Below, piece by piece: positions 1-15,904 of a DNA stretch of 64,000 nt (its first letter is position 1; each line of letters starts with the position of its first letter). A model generated the notes under the pieces. The model was given only the letters and a program-made list of their open reading frames with translations, was not told the DNA's origin and did no database searches. The stretch is from Vreelandella massiliensis (GTDB lineage: Bacteria; Pseudomonadota; Gammaproteobacteria; Pseudomonadales; Halomonadaceae): NCBI RefSeq assembly GCF_900155385.1, contig NZ_LT699745.1, forward strand, positions 818,945 to 882,944, read 5' to 3'. Position numbers and translations under genes: made by a program.

Positions 1-90
1 TATGAGAAGAGTCGCCTTCAGGTGAGTGTGCTGATTTTTGGTCGCGCAACGCCGGTCGAGCTTGAGTTCTCTCAGGTTGAAAAAGAGTAG
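1..90 (+). CDS. nusG: Transcription termination/antitermination factor NusG, C-terminal end (partial)
   Basis: Only the last 29 codons are inside the window, ending at the TAG at 88-90. The translated tail reads YEKSRLQVSVLIFGRATPVE and then LEFSQVEKE. This is the end of the NusG KOW domain, which binds Rho or ribosomal protein S10 and couples transcription to translation or termination. The position directly before rplK matches the usual gammaproteobacterial secE-nusG-rplKAJL-rpoBC order. The start and the N-terminal RNA-polymerase-binding domain lie upstream of the window. Confidence 0.93.
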   Translation, partial: YEKSRLQVSVLIFGRATPVELEFSQVEKE

Positions 91-122
91 TTATTTAAGA
101 TAGTTGAGAAACTGTTTTCGCG

Positions 123-176
123 AGCCGGCCATGTGCCGGCTGGTTGTCACCGGGGAGCCGTAAGGCGTTAGGACCC
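123..176 (+). promoter_or_regulatory. nusG-rplK intergenic leader with hairpin and L1-binding-like motif
   Basis: The nusG-rplK gap holds two RNA structures. The first is a hairpin AGCCGGC (123-129) / GCCGGCT (135-141) with loop CATGT. The second is GGGG (152-155), a GCC-GTAA-GGC mini-hairpin with a GNRA-type loop (157-166), an asymmetric internal segment GTTAGGA, and CCC (174-176). Two short stems around an asymmetric loop is the known layout of ribosomal protein L1 mRNA sites, where L1 represses rplK-rplA translation. The assignment to L1 is inferred from position and shape. Confidence 0.5.
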
Positions 177-190
177 AATTGGAGTGAATC

Positions 191-622
191 ATGGCCAAGA
201 AAGTACAGGCTTACATCAAACTGCAGGTAGCTGCAGGTAAAGCCAACCCAAGTCCGCCCGTCGGCCCCGCGCTGGGTCAGCACGGCGTGAACATCATGGA
301 GTTCTGTAAAGCGTTTAACGCCGAGACTCAAGACATTGAGCCCGGCCTGCCGACGCCTGTTGTGATCACGGTTTACTCGGATCGCAGCTTTACCTTCATC
401 ACCAAGACGCCGCCGGCGGCCGTGCTGCTCAAGAAGGCAGCGGGTATCAAGTCCGGTTCTGGTGAGCCGAACAAGAAGAAGGTAGGTACGGTGACCCGTG
501 AGCAGCTTGAAGAGATCGCCAAGACCAAAGAGCCGGATCTCACGGCTGCTGATCTCGATGCCGCTGTGCGCACCATTGCCGGTAGCGCTCGCAGCATGGG
601 CTTAAACGTGGAGGGTCTCTGA
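191..622 (+). CDS. rplK: 50S ribosomal protein L11
   Basis: This 143-residue protein begins [20 protein letters not shown], the L11 N-terminal domain with its proline-rich [21 protein letters not shown] segment contacted by thiostrepton and by release and elongation factors. The C-terminal half binds the 23S rRNA GTPase-associated centre. The start ATG at 191 has GGAG at 181-184. It is two bases ahead of rplA, so the two are translationally coupled and probably repressed together by L1. Confidence 0.97.
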   Translation: MAKKVQAYIKLQVAAGKANPSPPVGPALGQHGVNIMEFCKAFNAETQDIEPGLPTPVVITVYSDRSFTFITKTPPAAVLLKKAAGIKSGSGEPNKKKVGTVTREQLEEIAKTKEPDLTAADLDAAVRTIAGSARSMGLNVEGL

Positions 623-624
623 TC

Positions 625-1317
625 ATGGCTAAATTGTCGAAGCGCGCGCAGCAGATTCGCGAAAAAGTCGACCCGAACAAGTCTTACTCGGTGGAAGAAG
701 CCGTGGTGCTGCTCTCTGAGTTGTCGAAAGTCAACTTCAAAGAGTCCGTTGACGTGGCGATCAACCTTGGCGTCGACCCGCGTAAATCCGACCAAGTAGT
801 ACGTGGCGCTACCGTTATGCCCAACGGCACCGGTAAAGACGTACGCGTGGCGGTTTTCACCCAGGGCGCTAACGCCGACGCGGCCAAAGAAGCCGGTGCT
901 GATATCGTCGGCATGGAAGATTTGGCTGAGCAAGTCAAAAAAGGCGTAATGGACTTCGACGTTGTCGTGGCTTCTCCCGATGCCATGCGCGTTGTCGGTC
1001 AGCTGGGTCAGATTCTGGGTCCGCGCGGCCTGATGCCGAACCCGAAAGTGGGTACCGTGACGCCGGACGTCGCGACCGCGGTGAAAAACGCCAAGGCCGG
1101 TCAGGTGCGTTTCCGTACCGACAAAAACGGCATTATCCACACTACTGTGGGTAAGGTCGACTTTGACGCCGACGCCATTAAAGGCAACCTTGACGCGCTG
1201 ATCGCTGATCTGAAAAAGCTCAAGCCTAGCACGTCGAAGGGTGTTTACTTCAAGAAGATGACCCTGTCCAGCACCATGGGGCCGGGCTTGACCATCGATC
1301 ACAGCGCCTACATTTAA
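625..1317 (+). CDS. rplA: 50S ribosomal protein L1
   Basis: This 230-residue protein is the length usual for bacterial L1. It has the characteristic [15 protein letters not shown] stretch around residue 130 and the [20 protein letters not shown] region. L1 forms the L1 stalk that moves deacylated tRNA out of the E site and represses its own operon by binding the rplK leader. ATG at 625 follows the rplK stop by two bases. A 322-base gap with the L10 leader separates it from rplJ. Confidence 0.97.
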   Translation: MAKLSKRAQQIREKVDPNKSYSVEEAVVLLSELSKVNFKESVDVAINLGVDPRKSDQVVRGATVMPNGTGKDVRVAVFTQGANADAAKEAGADIVGMEDLAEQVKKGVMDFDVVVASPDAMRVVGQLGQILGPRGLMPNPKVGTVTPDVATAVKNAKAGQVRFRTDKNGIIHTTVGKVDFDADAIKGNLDALIADLKKLKPSTSKGVYFKKMTLSSTMGPGLTIDHSAYI

Positions 1318-1639
1318 GGCGTGGTCGAGAAGGGCGTAGGCGCGCTATAAGCCTGCGTCTGGTCTATCAAGAACAATTGAGCAAGAACTTTGCGGTCCCC
1401 GTACGGACAAAAAACGTCAGGGCGGGGCGCCGTCAAAGACCGCAGGTGTCGAGCGATTCAGCTCGACTTAATGACAAGCGCCTGCGCAGATGGTGTTGCC
1501 GCCAGTTGGTCGATGCTTTTAGCAAGCCCGCTTTCTGGTGAGCACCATCCCCTAGGCTTCTCGGCGCAGTTTTCGGCTGAGAAGAGATGGTAACCACCGG
1601 AACCTGCCCTTAAGGTTTCGGCACGAAGGAGTGATCACT
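1318..1639 (+). ncRNA. rplJ (L10) leader region
   Basis: The 322-base stretch between rplA and rplJ has no convincing gene. It contains several RNA hairpins: GCGTAGGC near 1336 can pair with GCCTGCGT about 8 bases later (with two GU pairs), and TCGAGC/GCTCGA encloses GATTCA around 1448-1468. In gammaproteobacteria this spacer carries the leader through which L10-(L7/L12) represses rplJL translation, and I assign that role by position. A 67-codon reading frame in it (1390-1593) has no ribosome-binding site and no family resemblance. Confidence 0.6.
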
Positions 1640-2143
1640 GTGCCACTAGCACTTGAAGGCAAGAAAGCGATTGTTGCCCAGGTCAGTGAAGCGGCTAAAG
1701 ACGCTCTCTCCGTCGTAGTTGCCGACTCTCGCGGCGTTGCGGTTAGCAAGATGACCGACCTGCGCAAGCAGGCGCGTGAGAATGGTGTAGAGCTGCGTGT
1801 TGTGCGTAACACGCTGGCTCGCCGCGCTTTGGAGGGCACTCAGTGGGAGTGTCTGAACGAAAGTTTTGTGGGTCCGACACTGTTGGCCTTCTCTAACGAA
1901 CATCCGGGCGCTGCTGCGCGGTTGTTCAAAGAGTTTGCCAAGGACGACAAGAATTTCGAAGTTAAAGCGCTGGCCTACGAAGGTGAGCTGATTCCGGCTG
2001 CTGACATCGACCGTCTGGCAACCCTACCGACCTACGACGAGGCAATCGCCAAGTTGATGTCGGTAATGAAAGAAGCCTCCGCTGGCAAGCTGGTTCGTAC
2101 TTTGGCCGCCTTGCGCGACCAAAAGCAAGAAGAAGCGGCGTAA
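1640..2143 (+). CDS. rplJ: 50S ribosomal protein L10
   Basis: L10 anchors L7/L12 dimers to the ribosome stalk. The protein [20 protein letters not shown]... (167 residues) has the typical N-terminal rRNA-binding domain ([20 protein letters not shown]) and the C-terminal helix that carries L7/L12 (about 140-165). I chose the GTG at 1640 because AAGGA at 1626-1630 is well spaced from it and the product then begins like other L10 proteins. An in-frame GTG at 1631 would add three residues but touches the Shine-Dalgarno. Confidence 0.95.
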   Translation: MPLALEGKKAIVAQVSEAAKDALSVVVADSRGVAVSKMTDLRKQARENGVELRVVRNTLARRALEGTQWECLNESFVGPTLLAFSNEHPGAAARLFKEFAKDDKNFEVKALAYEGELIPAADIDRLATLPTYDEAIAKLMSVMKEASAGKLVRTLAALRDQKQEEAA

Positions 2144-2240
2144 ATCCGCTCACTTGTTGGCGGCTTAACGCTGCCTGATACGAGCAATGAATCCTGAGTC
2201 CTCGGGTGGCCGAGACTCCCGCAAAGTTAGGAATGAAACA

Positions 2241-2612
2241 ATGGCACTGACCAAAGACGATATCATCAACGCCGTCGCCGACATGTCCGTGATGGAAGTT
2301 GTCGAGCTGATCGAAGCGATGGAAGAGAAATTCGGTGTTTCTGCCGCAGCCGCTGTCGTGGCTGGCCCGGGTGGCGGTGAAGCCGCTGCCGAGGAAGAGC
2401 AGACCGAATTTGACCTGGTACTCACTTCTGCGGGTGACAAGAAAGTTAACGTCATCAAAGCGGTTCGTGAAATCACCGGCCTTGGCCTGAAGGAAGCTAA
2501 GGGTGCCGTTGACGGCGCACCGGCGACCATCAAAGAAGCAATGTCCAAGGAAGACGCTGAAGCAGCGAAAACGAAGCTGGAAGAAGCAGGCGCAAGCGTC
2601 GAGCTCAAGTAA
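2241..2612 (+). CDS. rplL: 50S ribosomal protein L7/L12
   Basis: This 123-residue acidic stalk protein recruits translational GTPases. The N-terminal dimerisation helices ([20 protein letters not shown]) are followed by an Ala/Gly-rich hinge ([20 protein letters not shown], about 37-55) and the globular C-terminal domain with [20 protein letters not shown]. The ATG at 2241 is preferred to the in-frame ATG 18 codons upstream because the family starts at MALTK. It is 97 bases after rplJ, as expected for an rplJL pair. Confidence 0.96.
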   Translation: MALTKDDIINAVADMSVMEVVELIEAMEEKFGVSAAAAVVAGPGGGEAAAEEEQTEFDLVLTSAGDKKVNVIKAVREITGLGLKEAKGAVDGAPATIKEAMSKEDAEAAKTKLEEAGASVELK

Positions 2613-2651
2613 TTTGTGGCTCGTGGCTTTACGCGCTGCGTAAGCTTCCAC

Positions 2652-2687
2652 GGCTGGCGGCGGGCAACTCCCGCTGCCGGCCTTTTT
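2652..2687 (+). terminator. rplL-rpoB intrinsic attenuator
   Basis: A 13-bp stem (2652-2664 with 2670-2682, two G-T pairs) encloses the five-base loop CAACT and is followed directly by TTTTT. This is a textbook intrinsic terminator inside the 206-base rplL-rpoB spacer. In Escherichia coli a partial terminator at the same place lowers rpoBC transcription relative to the ribosomal protein genes. Conserved position and shape suggest the same here; the read-through fraction cannot be seen from sequence. Confidence 0.85.
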
Positions 2688-2818
2688 CTGTTGTAACAGA
2701 TTAAAGAATTTTTGACGGCGAGCTGCCCTTTCCAGGAGCTTGCTGTCTGCGTCTGAAACGCCCGCGGGGCAGATGACCACGCATCGGTCACCCATGGTGA
2801 ACAAGCTGGGGAAAACAG

Positions 2819-5800
2819 ATGGCTTACTCATACACTGAGAAAAAACGCATCCGCAAGGATTTCGGCAAACTGCCCCAAGTAATGGATGTGCCTTATTTGC
2901 TGGCCATCCAGCTTGATTCCTACTACGACTTTCTCCAGCAAGACCGTTCGCCCGACGAGCGCCACGAGGTTGGCCTGCACGCGGCGTTCAAGTCAGTGTT
3001 CCCGATCGAGAGCTTCTCCGGTAACGCGGCGCTGGAATATGTCAGTTATCGGTTTGGCACGCCTGCCTTTGACGTTAAAGAGTGTCAGCTTCGCGGCGTG
3101 ACCTACTCCGCACCGCTGCGCGTCAAAGTACGTTTGATTATCTATGATCGCGACTCGTCGAACAAAGCGATCAAAGACATCAAAGAGCAAGAAGTCTACA
3201 TGGGGGAGATCCCCCTGATGACCGAGAACGGTACCTTTGTGATCAACGGTACCGAGCGCGTTATCGTGTCTCAGCTCCACCGCAGCCCCGGTGTGTTCTT
3301 CGATCATGATAAGGGCAAGAGCCACTCCTCCGGCAAGCTGCTCTACTCGGCGCGCGTGATTCCTTATCGCGGCTCCTGGCTCGACTTCGAGTTTGATCCC
3401 AAAGACAACGTCTTTGTGCGTATCGATCGCCGCCGGAAATTGCCGGCATCGGTCTTAATGCGGGCGCTCGGAATGAGCACCGAAGAGATCCTCGACGAGT
3501 TCTTCGAAACCACCGTGTTCCACATTGAGAAGTCAGGCTTCTCTGTGGAGCTTGTGCCGTCACGCCTGCGCGGCGAGACCGCGACCTTCGACATCAAGGA
3601 TGGCGAGGGTAACGTGATTGCCGAAGAGGGGCGTCGCATCACCCAGAAGCATATCCGCCAGCTGGAAAAAGCCGGCATTGAGCGTCTGGAAGTGCCGATG
3701 GAGTACCTGTTCGGCAAAACGCTGGCCAAAGACCAGGTCGATACCAAGACCGGCGAGCTGATCGTTGCGTGTAACACCGAGATCACGCCGGAAGTGCTGG
3801 AGCGCATGGCGCAGGGCGGTATCACGCGCATTGAAACGCTCTACACCAACGATCTTGATTGCGGTTCATTCGTCTCCGATACGCTGAAGCTCGATACCAC
3901 CGGTTCGCAGCTTGAAGCGCTGGTCGAAATCTATCGCATGATGCGCCCCGGCGAGCCGCCGACCAAAGAGGCCGCCGAGACGCTGTTCCACAATTTGTTC
4001 TTCACCGAAGACCGCTACGATCTTTCCAACGTCGGCCGGATGAAGTTCAACCGCCGCCTGCGCCGCGACGAAGACACCGGCTCCGGCGTGTTGGATCGCA
4101 AAGATATCCTCGATGTGCTGCGCGAGCTGATCAATATCCGCAACGGCTTTGGTGACGTTGACGATATCGATCACCTGGGTAACCGCCGTATTCGCTGCGT
4201 GGGCGAGATGGCCGAAAACCAGTTCCGTGTCGGCCTGGTGCGCGTTGAGCGCGCAGTCAAAGAGCGTCTCTCCATGGCCGAAAGCGAAGGCTTGATGCCG
4301 CAGGACTTGATCAACGCCAAGCCGGTCGCGGCGGCGGTGAAAGAGTTCTTTGGCTCCAGCCAGCTCTCGCAGTTCATGGACCAGAACAACCCGCTCTCCG
4401 AGGTGACGCACAAGCGTCGTGTCTCGGCGCTTGGCCCGGGCGGTTTGACCCGCGAGCGCGCCGGCTTTGAGGTGCGCGACGTCCACGCGACCCACTACGG
4501 TCGCCTGTGCCCGATCGAAACGCCGGAAGGCCCGAACATCGGTTTGATCAACTCGCTGGCGACCTACAGCCACACCAACAGCTACGGCTTCCTTGAAACG
4601 CCGTACCGTAAAGTAGTGAACAGCCAGGTCACCGACGATGTGGTCCACCTCTCGGCCATTGAAGAGGGGGATTACGTTATCGCCCAGGCCTCGGCCGCCG
4701 TCGATGAATCCAACAAGCTCTCCGACGATCTGGTACAGGTGCGCCACCGCGGTGAAACCACCTTTATGCGCCCGGAGCAGGTCACGCTGATGGACGTATC
4801 GCCGCGCCAGGTGGTCTCCGTGGCGGCCGCGCTGATTCCGTTCCTTGAGCACGATGACGCTAACCGCGCCTTGATGGGGGCGAACATGCAGCGTCAGGCG
4901 GTACCGACGCTGCGGGCGGACAAGCCGCTCGTGGGTACCGGCATGGAGCGCTTTGTCGCGCGTGACTCCGGCGTTTGTGCCGTGGCGCGCCGTGGCGGCG
5001 TGATTGATTCGGTGGACGCGCGGCGTGTCGTAGTACGGGTGAACGAAGATGAGATCATCGGCGGTGAAGCCGGGGTCGATATCTACAACCTGACCAAGTA
5101 CGTGCGCTCCAACCAGAACACCTGCATGAACCAGCGTCCCATCGTCCGCCCGGGCGACGACGTGGCGCGCGGCGATATTCTCGCCGACGGCCCCTCGGTG
5201 GACATGGGGGATTTGGCGCTAGGGCAGAACATGCGCATCGCCTTCATGCCCTGGAACGGCTACAACTTCGAGGACTCGATTCTGCTCTCGGAGCGTGTCG
5301 CCCAAGAAGATCGCTTCACCACGATCCATATCCAGGAGCTGACCTGTGTGTCGCGCGACACCAAGCTCGGCCCGGAAGAGATCACCTCGGACATTCCCAA
5401 CGTGGGTGAGTCCGCGCTAGGGAAACTGGACGAAGCCGGTGTGGTCTATATCGGTGCCGAAGTCGGCCCGGGCGACATCCTGGTGGGTAAGGTGACGCCC
5501 AAAGGCGAAACCCAGCTCACGCCGGAAGAGAAGCTCCTGCGCGCCATTTTCGGCGAGAAAGCGTCGGACGTGAAAGATACCTCACTGCGTGCCCCGACCG
5601 GCATGAAAGGGACCGTCATCGACGTGCAGGTCTTTACCCGCGACGGTGTCGAGAAAGACTCACGTGCGCTCTCCATTGAGCGTATGCAGCTTGACGAGGT
5701 GCGTAAGGATTTGCAGGAGACGTACCGTATCGCCGAGGATGCCACCTTCGAGCGCTTGAAGCGCACGCTGGAAGGGCAGGTGGTCAACGGCGGTCCGCAG

Positions 5801-6895
5801 CTCAAGAAGGGCGATGTGCTCGACGAGGCGTACCTCGATGAGCTGCCGCGTCAGCAGTGGTTCAAACTGCGCATGCAGGATGAAACCTACAACGAGCTAC
5901 TGGCTCAGGCCGATGAGCAGCTGGAAAACCGCCGCAAAGAGATGGACGAGCGCTTTGAAGATAAGAAGCGCAAGCTCACCCAGGGCGATGACCTGGCGCC
6001 GGGCGTGCTCAAGATCGTCAAGATCTATATGGCCGTGAAGCGTCGCATTCAGCCGGGTGACAAGATGGCCGGCCGTCACGGTAACAAAGGGGTTATCTCG
6101 GCGATCATGCCGGTCGAAGACATGCCCTTTGACGAGCAAGGCGAGTCGGTGGATGTCGTCCTCAACCCGCTGGGCGTACCGTCGCGCATGAACGTAGGGC
6201 AGGTATTGGAGACTCACCTGGGGATGGCGGCCCGCGGCTTGGGCGTCAAGATCGATGCCATGCTCCGCGACGCCCGCGAACAGCAAGTGGCAGAAATCCG
6301 CGACTTCCTGGGGGAGATCTACAACACGCCGGGTACCCGCGTGGAGGACATTAGTTCGCTGTCTGATGACGAAGTCATCGCGCTGGCGAAAAACCTCAAA
6401 GGCGGCGTGCCGATGGCGACACCGGTATTTGACGGCGCCCAAGAGCACGAAATCAAGCACCTGCTGCGTCTGGCGGATGTGCCTGATTCCGGTCAAATGA
6501 CGCTTTACGACGGCCGTACCGGCGATGCCTTTGATCGCCCGGTCACCGTTGGCTACATGTACATGCTGAAGTTGAACCACTTGGTGGACGATAAGATGCA
6601 CGCCCGTTCTACCGGCTCTTACTCGCTGGTGACCCAGCAGCCGCTGGGCGGTAAGGCGCAGTTCGGTGGTCAGCGTTTCGGTGAGATGGAAGTGTGGGCG
6701 CTGGAAGCGTATGGCGCCGCCTATACACTACAAGAGATGCTTACCGTCAAATCGGACGACGTCGAAGGCCGCACCAAGATGTACAAGAACATCGTGGATG
6801 GCGACCACACTATGCAGGCAGGCATGCCGGAGTCCTTCAACGTTCTCGTGAAGGAAATCCGCTCGCTGGGCATCGATATCGAGTTAGAGAGCTAG
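2819..6895 (+). CDS. rpoB: DNA-directed RNA polymerase subunit beta
   Basis: This is the beta subunit (1358 residues) of core RNA polymerase. It begins [20 protein letters not shown]. It contains the intact rifampicin-binding region ([20 protein letters not shown] followed by [11 protein letters not shown]), the [19 protein letters not shown] catalytic segment near residue 1080, and the [20 protein letters not shown] clamp segment near the C-terminus. All rifampicin-contact residues that I can check look wild type. rpoC follows after 10 bases. Confidence 0.98.
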   Translation: MAYSYTEKKRIRKDFGKLPQVMDVPYLLAIQLDSYYDFLQQDRSPDERHEVGLHAAFKSVFPIESFSGNAALEYVSYRFGTPAFDVKECQLRGVTYSAPLRVKVRLIIYDRDSSNKAIKDIKEQEVYMGEIPLMTENGTFVINGTERVIVSQLHRSPGVFFDHDKGKSHSSGKLLYSARVIPYRGSWLDFEFDPKDNVFVRIDRRRKLPASVLMRALGMSTEEILDEFFETTVFHIEKSGFSVELVPSRLRGETATFDIKDGEGNVIAEEGRRITQKHIRQLEKAGIERLEVPMEYLFGKTLAKDQVDTKTGELIVACNTEITPEVLERMAQGGITRIETLYTNDLDCGSFVSDTLKLDTTGSQLEALVEIYRMMRPGEPPTKEAAETLFHNLFFTEDRYDLSNVGRMKFNRRLRRDEDTGSGVLDRKDILDVLRELINIRNGFGDVDDIDHLGNRRIRCVGEMAENQFRVGLVRVERAVKERLSMAESEGLMPQDLINAKPVAAAVKEFFGSSQLSQFMDQNNPLSEVTHKRRVSALGPGGLTRERAGFEVRDVHATHYGRLCPIETPEGPNIGLINSLATYSHTNSYGFLETPYRKVVNSQVTDDVVHLSAIEEGDYVIAQASAAVDESNKLSDDLVQVRHRGETTFMRPEQVTLMDVSPRQVVSVAAALIPFLEHDDANRALMGANMQRQAVPTLRADKPLVGTGMERFVARDSGVCAVARRGGVIDSVDARRVVVRVNEDEIIGGEAGVDIYNLTKYVRSNQNTCMNQRPIVRPGDDVARGDILADGPSVDMGDLALGQNMRIAFMPWNGYNFEDSILLSERVAQEDRFTTIHIQELTCVSRDTKLGPEEITSDIPNVGESALGKLDEAGVVYIGAEVGPGDILVGKVTPKGETQLTPEEKLLRAIFGEKASDVKDTSLRAPTGMKGTVIDVQVFTRDGVEKDSRALSIERMQLDEVRKDLQETYRIAEDATFERLKRTLEGQVVNGGPQLKKGDVLDEAYLDELPRQQWFKLRMQDETYNELLAQADEQLENRRKEMDERFEDKKRKLTQGDDLAPGVLKIVKIYMAVKRRIQPGDKMAGRHGNKGVISAIMPVEDMPFDEQGESVDVVLNPLGVPSRMNVGQVLETHLGMAARGLGVKIDAMLRDAREQQVAEIRDFLGEIYNTPGTRVEDISSLSDDEVIALAKNLKGGVPMATPVFDGAQEHEIKHLLRLADVPDSGQMTLYDGRTGDAFDRPVTVGYMYMLKLNHLVDDKMHARSTGSYSLVTQQPLGGKAQFGGQRFGEMEVWALEAYGAAYTLQEMLTVKSDDVEGRTKMYKNIVDGDHTMQAGMPESFNVLVKEIRSLGIDIELES

Positions 6896-6905
6896 GAGCC
6901 GTCAA

Positions 6906-11123
<4,218 letters not shown>

Positions 11124-11172
11124 CCCCGTTGGCTTCAGGATTAGGCCGTGGCGATAGAACCGTCGACACGGC

Positions 11173-11202
11173 TTGACGATCACTGGGGCGAACCATTAGA
11201 AT
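11173..11202 (+). promoter_or_regulatory. Predicted sigma-70 promoter of the str operon
   Basis: TTGACG (11173-11178) and TAGAAT (11197-11202) are separated by 18 bases in the rpoC-rpsL gap, giving a leader of about 70 bases before rpsL. Five of six bases match consensus in each box. No terminator with a T-run is visible after rpoC, so some read-through from rpoBC is possible. Confidence 0.6.
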
Positions 11203-11280
11203 GCGCAGCCTTTAACAGTGGGGCGGGTGCGCCCGCACCCATTGGAAAGGCAAGGCAACCATTGGAGTCAGCTACAGACT

Positions 11281-11655
11281 ATGGCAACGATTAATCAGCT
11301 AGTGCGCAAGCCGCGCAAGCGCCCCGTCACCAAGAGTGACGTGCCGGCGCTGCAGGCCTGCCCGCAAAAGCGCGGCGTCTGCACCCGCGTTTACACCACT
11401 ACCCCGAAGAAGCCGAACTCGGCGTTGCGTAAGGTTTGCCGTGTGCGCCTGACCAACGGCTTTGAAGTCTCTTCTTACATCGGCGGTGAAGGCCACAACC
11501 TGCAAGAGCACTCCGTCGTGTTGATTCGCGGCGGTCGTGTTAAAGACTTGCCGGGTGTGCGTTATCACACCGTTCGCGGTGCGCTGGATACCTCGGGTGT
11601 TCAGAACCGTAAGCAGGGTCGTTCTAAGTACGGTACCAAGCGTCCGAAGGCTTAA
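11281..11655 (+). CDS. rpsL: 30S ribosomal protein S12
   Basis: S12 lies at the decoding centre. The 124-residue product begins [20 protein letters not shown] and keeps the two key lysine motifs, [11 protein letters not shown] (Lys43) and [12 protein letters not shown] (Lys88), so it looks streptomycin-sensitive. An in-frame ATG 21 codons upstream would add a tail not seen in the family, so the start at 11281 is chosen. The nearest Shine-Dalgarno-like GGAG is rather far (about 14 bases). Confidence 0.96.
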   Translation: MATINQLVRKPRKRPVTKSDVPALQACPQKRGVCTRVYTTTPKKPNSALRKVCRVRLTNGFEVSSYIGGEGHNLQEHSVVLIRGGRVKDLPGVRYHTVRGALDTSGVQNRKQGRSKYGTKRPKA

Positions 11656-11807
11656 TTCGGTCGTCAAGGTTCGAGAGGTAGCCGCTTAAGGGCTACCAGG
11701 CAGTCAATACGAATATGATGGTCTGATAAGAGTAAGGTCGAGCGGTGCTTTTTGATCAGCGCGTGCGTCTCGGGTTTACCTGAAGGATCCTTAATTGAGG
11801 GCTTATC

Positions 11808-12278
11808 ATGCCTAGAAGAAGAGTTGTAGCGAAGCGCGAGATCCTGCCGGATCCGAAATTCGGAAGTGAGCGCCTAGCCAAGTTCATGAACCACCTGATG
11901 GTCAGCGGCAAGAAGTCCGTAGCTGAGCGCATCGTTTACGGTGCGCTGGACAAGGTTGCCGAGCGTAGTAAAGAAGAGCCGCTGGAGATCTTTGACAAGG
12001 CGCTGGAAACTATCCAGCCGATGGTCGAAGTGAAATCGCGCCGCGTCGGTGGTGCGACCTATCAGGTGCCGGTTGAAGTTCGTCCGTCTCGTCGTCAAGC
12101 GCTAGCGATGCGCTGGTTGGTTGACGCGGCGCGTCGTCGCGGTGAAAAAACGATGGTGCAGCGTCTGGCGGGTGAAATGCTGGATGCCGCTGAAGGCAAA
12201 GGCTCTGCGGTTAAGAAGCGCGAAGACGTGCACCGTATGGCAGAAGCCAACAAGGCGTTCTCTCACTATCGTTTCTAA
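11808..12278 (+). CDS. rpsG: 30S ribosomal protein S7
   Basis: This 156-residue primary 16S rRNA-binding protein organises the head of the small subunit and contacts E-site tRNA. It begins [20 protein letters not shown] and contains [25 protein letters not shown], a signature of S7. It is the second gene of the str operon. In E. coli, S7 represses this operon by binding the rpsL-rpsG spacer, here 152 bases long. I did not find a convincing S7 site by eye. Confidence 0.97.
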   Translation: MPRRRVVAKREILPDPKFGSERLAKFMNHLMVSGKKSVAERIVYGALDKVAERSKEEPLEIFDKALETIQPMVEVKSRRVGGATYQVPVEVRPSRRQALAMRWLVDAARRRGEKTMVQRLAGEMLDAAEGKGSAVKKREDVHRMAEANKAFSHYRF

Positions 12279-12386
12279 GCTCGAATGTTTTTGATGTGCT
12301 GCTTGGGTGGTGGCAATGGTTTGTCACTGTAAGACCAAGCGCATATCGCAACATTTCGCGCATTGCCAACAACGGGAGTTATCACC

Positions 12387-14510
12387 GTGGCACGCAAGAC
12401 TCCACTAAATCGCTACCGCAATATCGGTATCGTCGCTCACGTTGACGCGGGTAAAACCACGACAACCGAGCGCGTATTGTTCTATACCGGCCTGTCGCAC
12501 AAGGTGGGTGAAGTTCATGATGGCGCCGCCACCATGGACTGGATGGAGCAGGAGCAGGAGCGTGGTATTACCATCACCTCTGCTGCGACCACCTGCTTCT
12601 GGCAAGGTATGAGCAAGCAGTTCGATGAGCACCGCATCAATATCATCGATACCCCAGGGCACGTTGACTTCACCATCGAGGTCGAGCGTTCCTTGCGCGT
12701 ACTCGATGGTGCTGTTGTCGTTCTGTGTGGCTCCTCCGGTGTTCAGCCGCAGACCGAAACCGTTTGGCGTCAGGCCAATAAGTACGAAGTGCCGCGCATG
12801 GTCTTCGTCAACAAGATGGACCGCACCGGTGCCGACTTCTTCATGGTCGTTGATCAGCTGAAGGAGCGCCTGGGCGCGAACGCCGTGCCGATCCAGATTA
12901 ACTGGGGCACGGAAGAGGACTTTAAAGGCGTCATTGACCTGATTCAGATGAAAGCTATCTTGTGGGATGAAGATAGCCTGGGGATGAATTACGACCTGGT
13001 CGATATCCCGGCGGATCTGCAAGAGACTGCCGAGAAGTACCGCGAAGAGATGGTCGAAGCGGCTGCCGAAGCGTCTGAAGAATTGATGGACAAATACCTC
13101 GAAGAAGGTGAGTTGACCATTGATGAAATCAAGGCCGGTCTTCGCCGTCGTACGCTCGATAACGAAATCGTCCTGGTGACCTGCGGCTCCGCGTTCAAGA
13201 ACAAAGGCGTTCAGGCGGTACTCGACTGTGTTATCGAGTACATGCCGTCTCCGACCGAAGTTAAAGCGATCGAAGGCGAGCTGGACGACAAAGAGGGCAC
13301 GGTTGATACACGCGAAGCCGATGACAGTGCGCCTTTCGCCGCGCTGGCATTTAAAATCGCCACCGACCCGTTCGTGGGTACTTTGACCTTTATTCGCGTT
13401 TACTCGGGCGTGTTGAACTCCGGCGACGGGGTATACAACTCGGTCAAGAGCAAAAAAGAGCGTGTGGGTCGTATCGTTCAGATGCACTCCAACTCGCGCG
13501 AAGAGATCAAAGAAGTGCGTGCTGGCGACATCGCCGCCTGTATCGGTCTAAAAGATGTCACCACCGGCGACACGCTGTGTGATATCAACCACAAGATCGT
13601 GCTTGAGCGCATGGAGTTCCCGGATCCGGTCATCTCGGTTGCCGTTGAGCCGAAGTCCAAGGCCGATCAAGAGAAGATGGGCGTTGCGCTGGGCAAACTG
13701 GCTCAGGAAGATCCGTCCTTCCAGGTTAAGACCGACGAAGAGACCGGTCAGACCATCATCTCGGGTATGGGTGAGCTGCACCTCGATATCATCGTTGACC
13801 GCATGCGTCGCGAGTTCAAGGTGGAAGCCAACATCGGTAAGCCGCAGGTGGCCTACCGTGAAACCATTCGCGGCAGCGTCGAGCAGGAAGGCAAGTTCGT
13901 ACGCCAGTCCGGTGGTCGCGGTCAGTACGGTCACGTCGTGTTGCGTATCGAACCGCTGACTTATGAAGAGAAAGGCGAAGGGGATGACGAAATCTTCTTC
14001 AAATTTAACTCTGAAATCGTGGGCGGCGTGGTTCCCAAGGAATACGTCCCGGCGGTAGAGAAAGGGGCTTTCGAGCAGCTGCAAAACGGTGTCATCGCGG
14101 GTTACCCGATGATCGACGTTAAGGTCACGCTGTTTGACGGTTCCTACCATGACGTGGACTCTAACGAGACCGCGTTTAAGATTGCCTCTTCTATGGCAGT
14201 CAAAGAAGGTGCCAAGAAGGCGAAAGCCGTGCTGCTGGAACCGGTGATGAAGGTCGAGGTCGTGACCCCCGAAGAGTTTATGGGTGACGTCATGGGCGAC
14301 CTGAACCGTCGTCGCGGTCTGGTGCAGGGCATGGATGACTCTTCCTCCGGTAAAGTCATCCGCGCAACGGTACCGCTGGGTGAGATGTTCGGTTACGCAA
14401 CCGATCTGCGCTCTCAAACCCAGGGCCGTGCGAGCTACTCCATGGAGTTCGCGAAGTACGACGAGGCGCCCTCCAGCGTCGTAGAAGCCGTCATCAACCA
14501 AAACGGTTAA
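12387..14510 (+). CDS. fusA: Elongation factor G
   Basis: This translocation GTPase has 707 residues. The P-loop [12 protein letters not shown] is at about residue 17, switch II reads [23 protein letters not shown], and [10 protein letters not shown] is the G4 motif, all intact. Domains II to V follow, ending with [20 protein letters not shown]. The start is the GTG at 12387, eight bases after GGGAG; an ATG eight codons upstream would put the Shine-Dalgarno inside the gene. It stands in the order rpsL-rpsG-fusA-tuf. Confidence 0.97.
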   Translation: MARKTPLNRYRNIGIVAHVDAGKTTTTERVLFYTGLSHKVGEVHDGAATMDWMEQEQERGITITSAATTCFWQGMSKQFDEHRINIIDTPGHVDFTIEVERSLRVLDGAVVVLCGSSGVQPQTETVWRQANKYEVPRMVFVNKMDRTGADFFMVVDQLKERLGANAVPIQINWGTEEDFKGVIDLIQMKAILWDEDSLGMNYDLVDIPADLQETAEKYREEMVEAAAEASEELMDKYLEEGELTIDEIKAGLRRRTLDNEIVLVTCGSAFKNKGVQAVLDCVIEYMPSPTEVKAIEGELDDKEGTVDTREADDSAPFAALAFKIATDPFVGTLTFIRVYSGVLNSGDGVYNSVKSKKERVGRIVQMHSNSREEIKEVRAGDIAACIGLKDVTTGDTLCDINHKIVLERMEFPDPVISVAVEPKSKADQEKMGVALGKLAQEDPSFQVKTDEETGQTIISGMGELHLDIIVDRMRREFKVEANIGKPQVAYRETIRGSVEQEGKFVRQSGGRGQYGHVVLRIEPLTYEEKGEGDDEIFFKFNSEIVGGVVPKEYVPAVEKGAFEQLQNGVIAGYPMIDVKVTLFDGSYHDVDSNETAFKIASSMAVKEGAKKAKAVLLEPVMKVEVVTPEEFMGDVMGDLNRRRGLVQGMDDSSSGKVIRATVPLGEMFGYATDLRSQTQGRASYSMEFAKYDEAPSSVVEAVINQNG

Positions 14511-14539
14511 CCGTTAGCTAACGTAAAGAGGTTATAGCA

Positions 14540-15733
14540 GTGGCTAAGGAAAAATTTGAACGCTCCAAACCGCATATTAACGTCGGTACCATCGGTCACG
14601 TTGACCACGGTAAAACGACCCTGACTGCGGCCCTGACTCGCGTTTCTGCTGAGGTTTTCGGCGGCGACTGGCGCGAGTTCGATACCATCGATAACGCTCC
14701 TGAAGAGCGCGAGCGTGGTATCACCATCGCAACGTCCCACGTTGAGTACCAGTCAGAAGAGCGCCACTACGCGCACGTTGACTGCCCGGGACACGCTGAC
14801 TACGTCAAAAACATGATCACCGGTGCCGCCCAGATGGACGGTGCGATCCTGGTATGTTCCGCCGCTGACGGCCCGATGCCGCAGACGCGTGAGCACATCC
14901 TGCTGTCTCGTCAGGTTGGCGTTCCGTTCATCGTTGTGTTCCTGAACAAAGCGGACATGGTCGATGACGAAGAGCTCCTCGAGCTGGTCGAAATGGAAGT
15001 ACGTGAACTCCTGAGCGAGTACGACTTCCCGGGTGACGACACCCCGATCATCACCGGTTCTGCCCTGATGGCGCTGGAAGGTAAAGACGACAACGGCATG
15101 GGTACAACCGCTGTTGCTAACCTGATCAAGGCGCTGGACGAGTACATTCCGGAGCCGGAGCGTGCGATCGATCAGCCGTTCCTGATGCCGATCGAAGACG
15201 TCTTCTCTATCTCTGGTCGTGGCACCGTTGTGACCGGTCGTGTAGAGCGCGGTATCGTGAAGGCCGGTGAAGAAGTGGAAATCGTGGGTATCCGCGACAC
15301 CACCAAAACCACCGTTACCGGCGTTGAAATGTTCCGTAAGCTGCTCGACGAAGGTCGTGCGGGCGAGAACGTTGGTGCACTGCTGCGCGGTACTAAGCGT
15401 GACGACGTAGAGCGTGGTCAGGTACTGGCCAAGCCGGGCACCATTACGCCGCACACCGTTTTCGAAGCGGAAGTTTACGTCCTGTCCAAAGAAGAAGGTG
15501 GTCGTCACACGCCGTTCTTCAAAGGCTATCGTCCGCAGTTCTACTTCCGTACCACTGACGTTACCGGTACGTGTGAGCTGCCGGAAGGCGTTGAGATGGT
15601 CATGCCGGGCGACAACGTGAAAATGGTTGTTACCCTGATCGCGCCGATCGCGATGGACGAAGGTCTGCGCTTCGCGATCCGTGAAGGCGGTCGTACTGTC
15701 GGTGCTGGCGTTGTCGCCAAAATCGTACAGTAA
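14540..15733 (+). CDS. tuf: Elongation factor Tu
   Basis: This 397-residue GTPase delivers aminoacyl-tRNA. It has [14 protein letters not shown] (P-loop), [12 protein letters not shown] (switch II) and NKADMVDD (G4; E. coli has Cys where Ala stands here). Domain 3 ends with [10 protein letters not shown]. The start is GTG at 14540 with AAAGAGG upstream. It is the last gene of the str operon, 29 bases after fusA, and is closed by a strong terminator. A second tuf copy, common in this class, is not in the window. Confidence 0.97.
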   Translation: MAKEKFERSKPHINVGTIGHVDHGKTTLTAALTRVSAEVFGGDWREFDTIDNAPEERERGITIATSHVEYQSEERHYAHVDCPGHADYVKNMITGAAQMDGAILVCSAADGPMPQTREHILLSRQVGVPFIVVFLNKADMVDDEELLELVEMEVRELLSEYDFPGDDTPIITGSALMALEGKDDNGMGTTAVANLIKALDEYIPEPERAIDQPFLMPIEDVFSISGRGTVVTGRVERGIVKAGEEVEIVGIRDTTKTTVTGVEMFRKLLDEGRAGENVGALLRGTKRDDVERGQVLAKPGTITPHTVFEAEVYVLSKEEGGRHTPFFKGYRPQFYFRTTDVTGTCELPEGVEMVMPGDNVKMVVTLIAPIAMDEGLRFAIREGGRTVGAGVVAKIVQ

Positions 15734-15750
15734 GAAGATCCTTTAGGATC

Positions 15751-15777
15751 AAAGGGGGCTCTTATGAGCCCCCTTTT
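15751..15777 (+). terminator. Intrinsic terminator of the str operon
   Basis: AAAGGGGGCTC (15751-15761) pairs perfectly with GAGCCCCCTTT around the four-base loop TTAT, followed by a short T-run ending at 15777. It lies 17 bases after the tuf stop and isolates the str operon from the S10 promoter that follows. Confidence 0.92.
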
Positions 15778-15811
15778 CTACGCATCAGCGAGACGCTTGG
15801 CTGAGAAACGT

Positions 15812-15840
15812 TTGACATGCCTCGCTGGCGTGCCTATAAT
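15812..15840 (+). promoter_or_regulatory. Consensus sigma-70 promoter of the S10 operon
   Basis: TTGACA (15812-15817) and TATAAT (15835-15840) are both perfect consensus hexamers with the optimal 17-base spacing. They sit about 65 bases before the rpsJ start. This is the strongest sigma-70 promoter seen in the window and probably drives the S10, spc and downstream ribosomal genes. Confidence 0.92.
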
Positions 15841-15904
15841 GCGCATCCTTTGAATGCGTGGGTAGACGGCTCGCGCCGTCGACATCCATTGGAGTTTAAG
15901 GCAA

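Noticed and set aside
1390..1593. 67-codon frame inside the rplJ leader
   Set aside because: There is no Shine-Dalgarno and no family resemblance, and the region is expected to be a structured leader.
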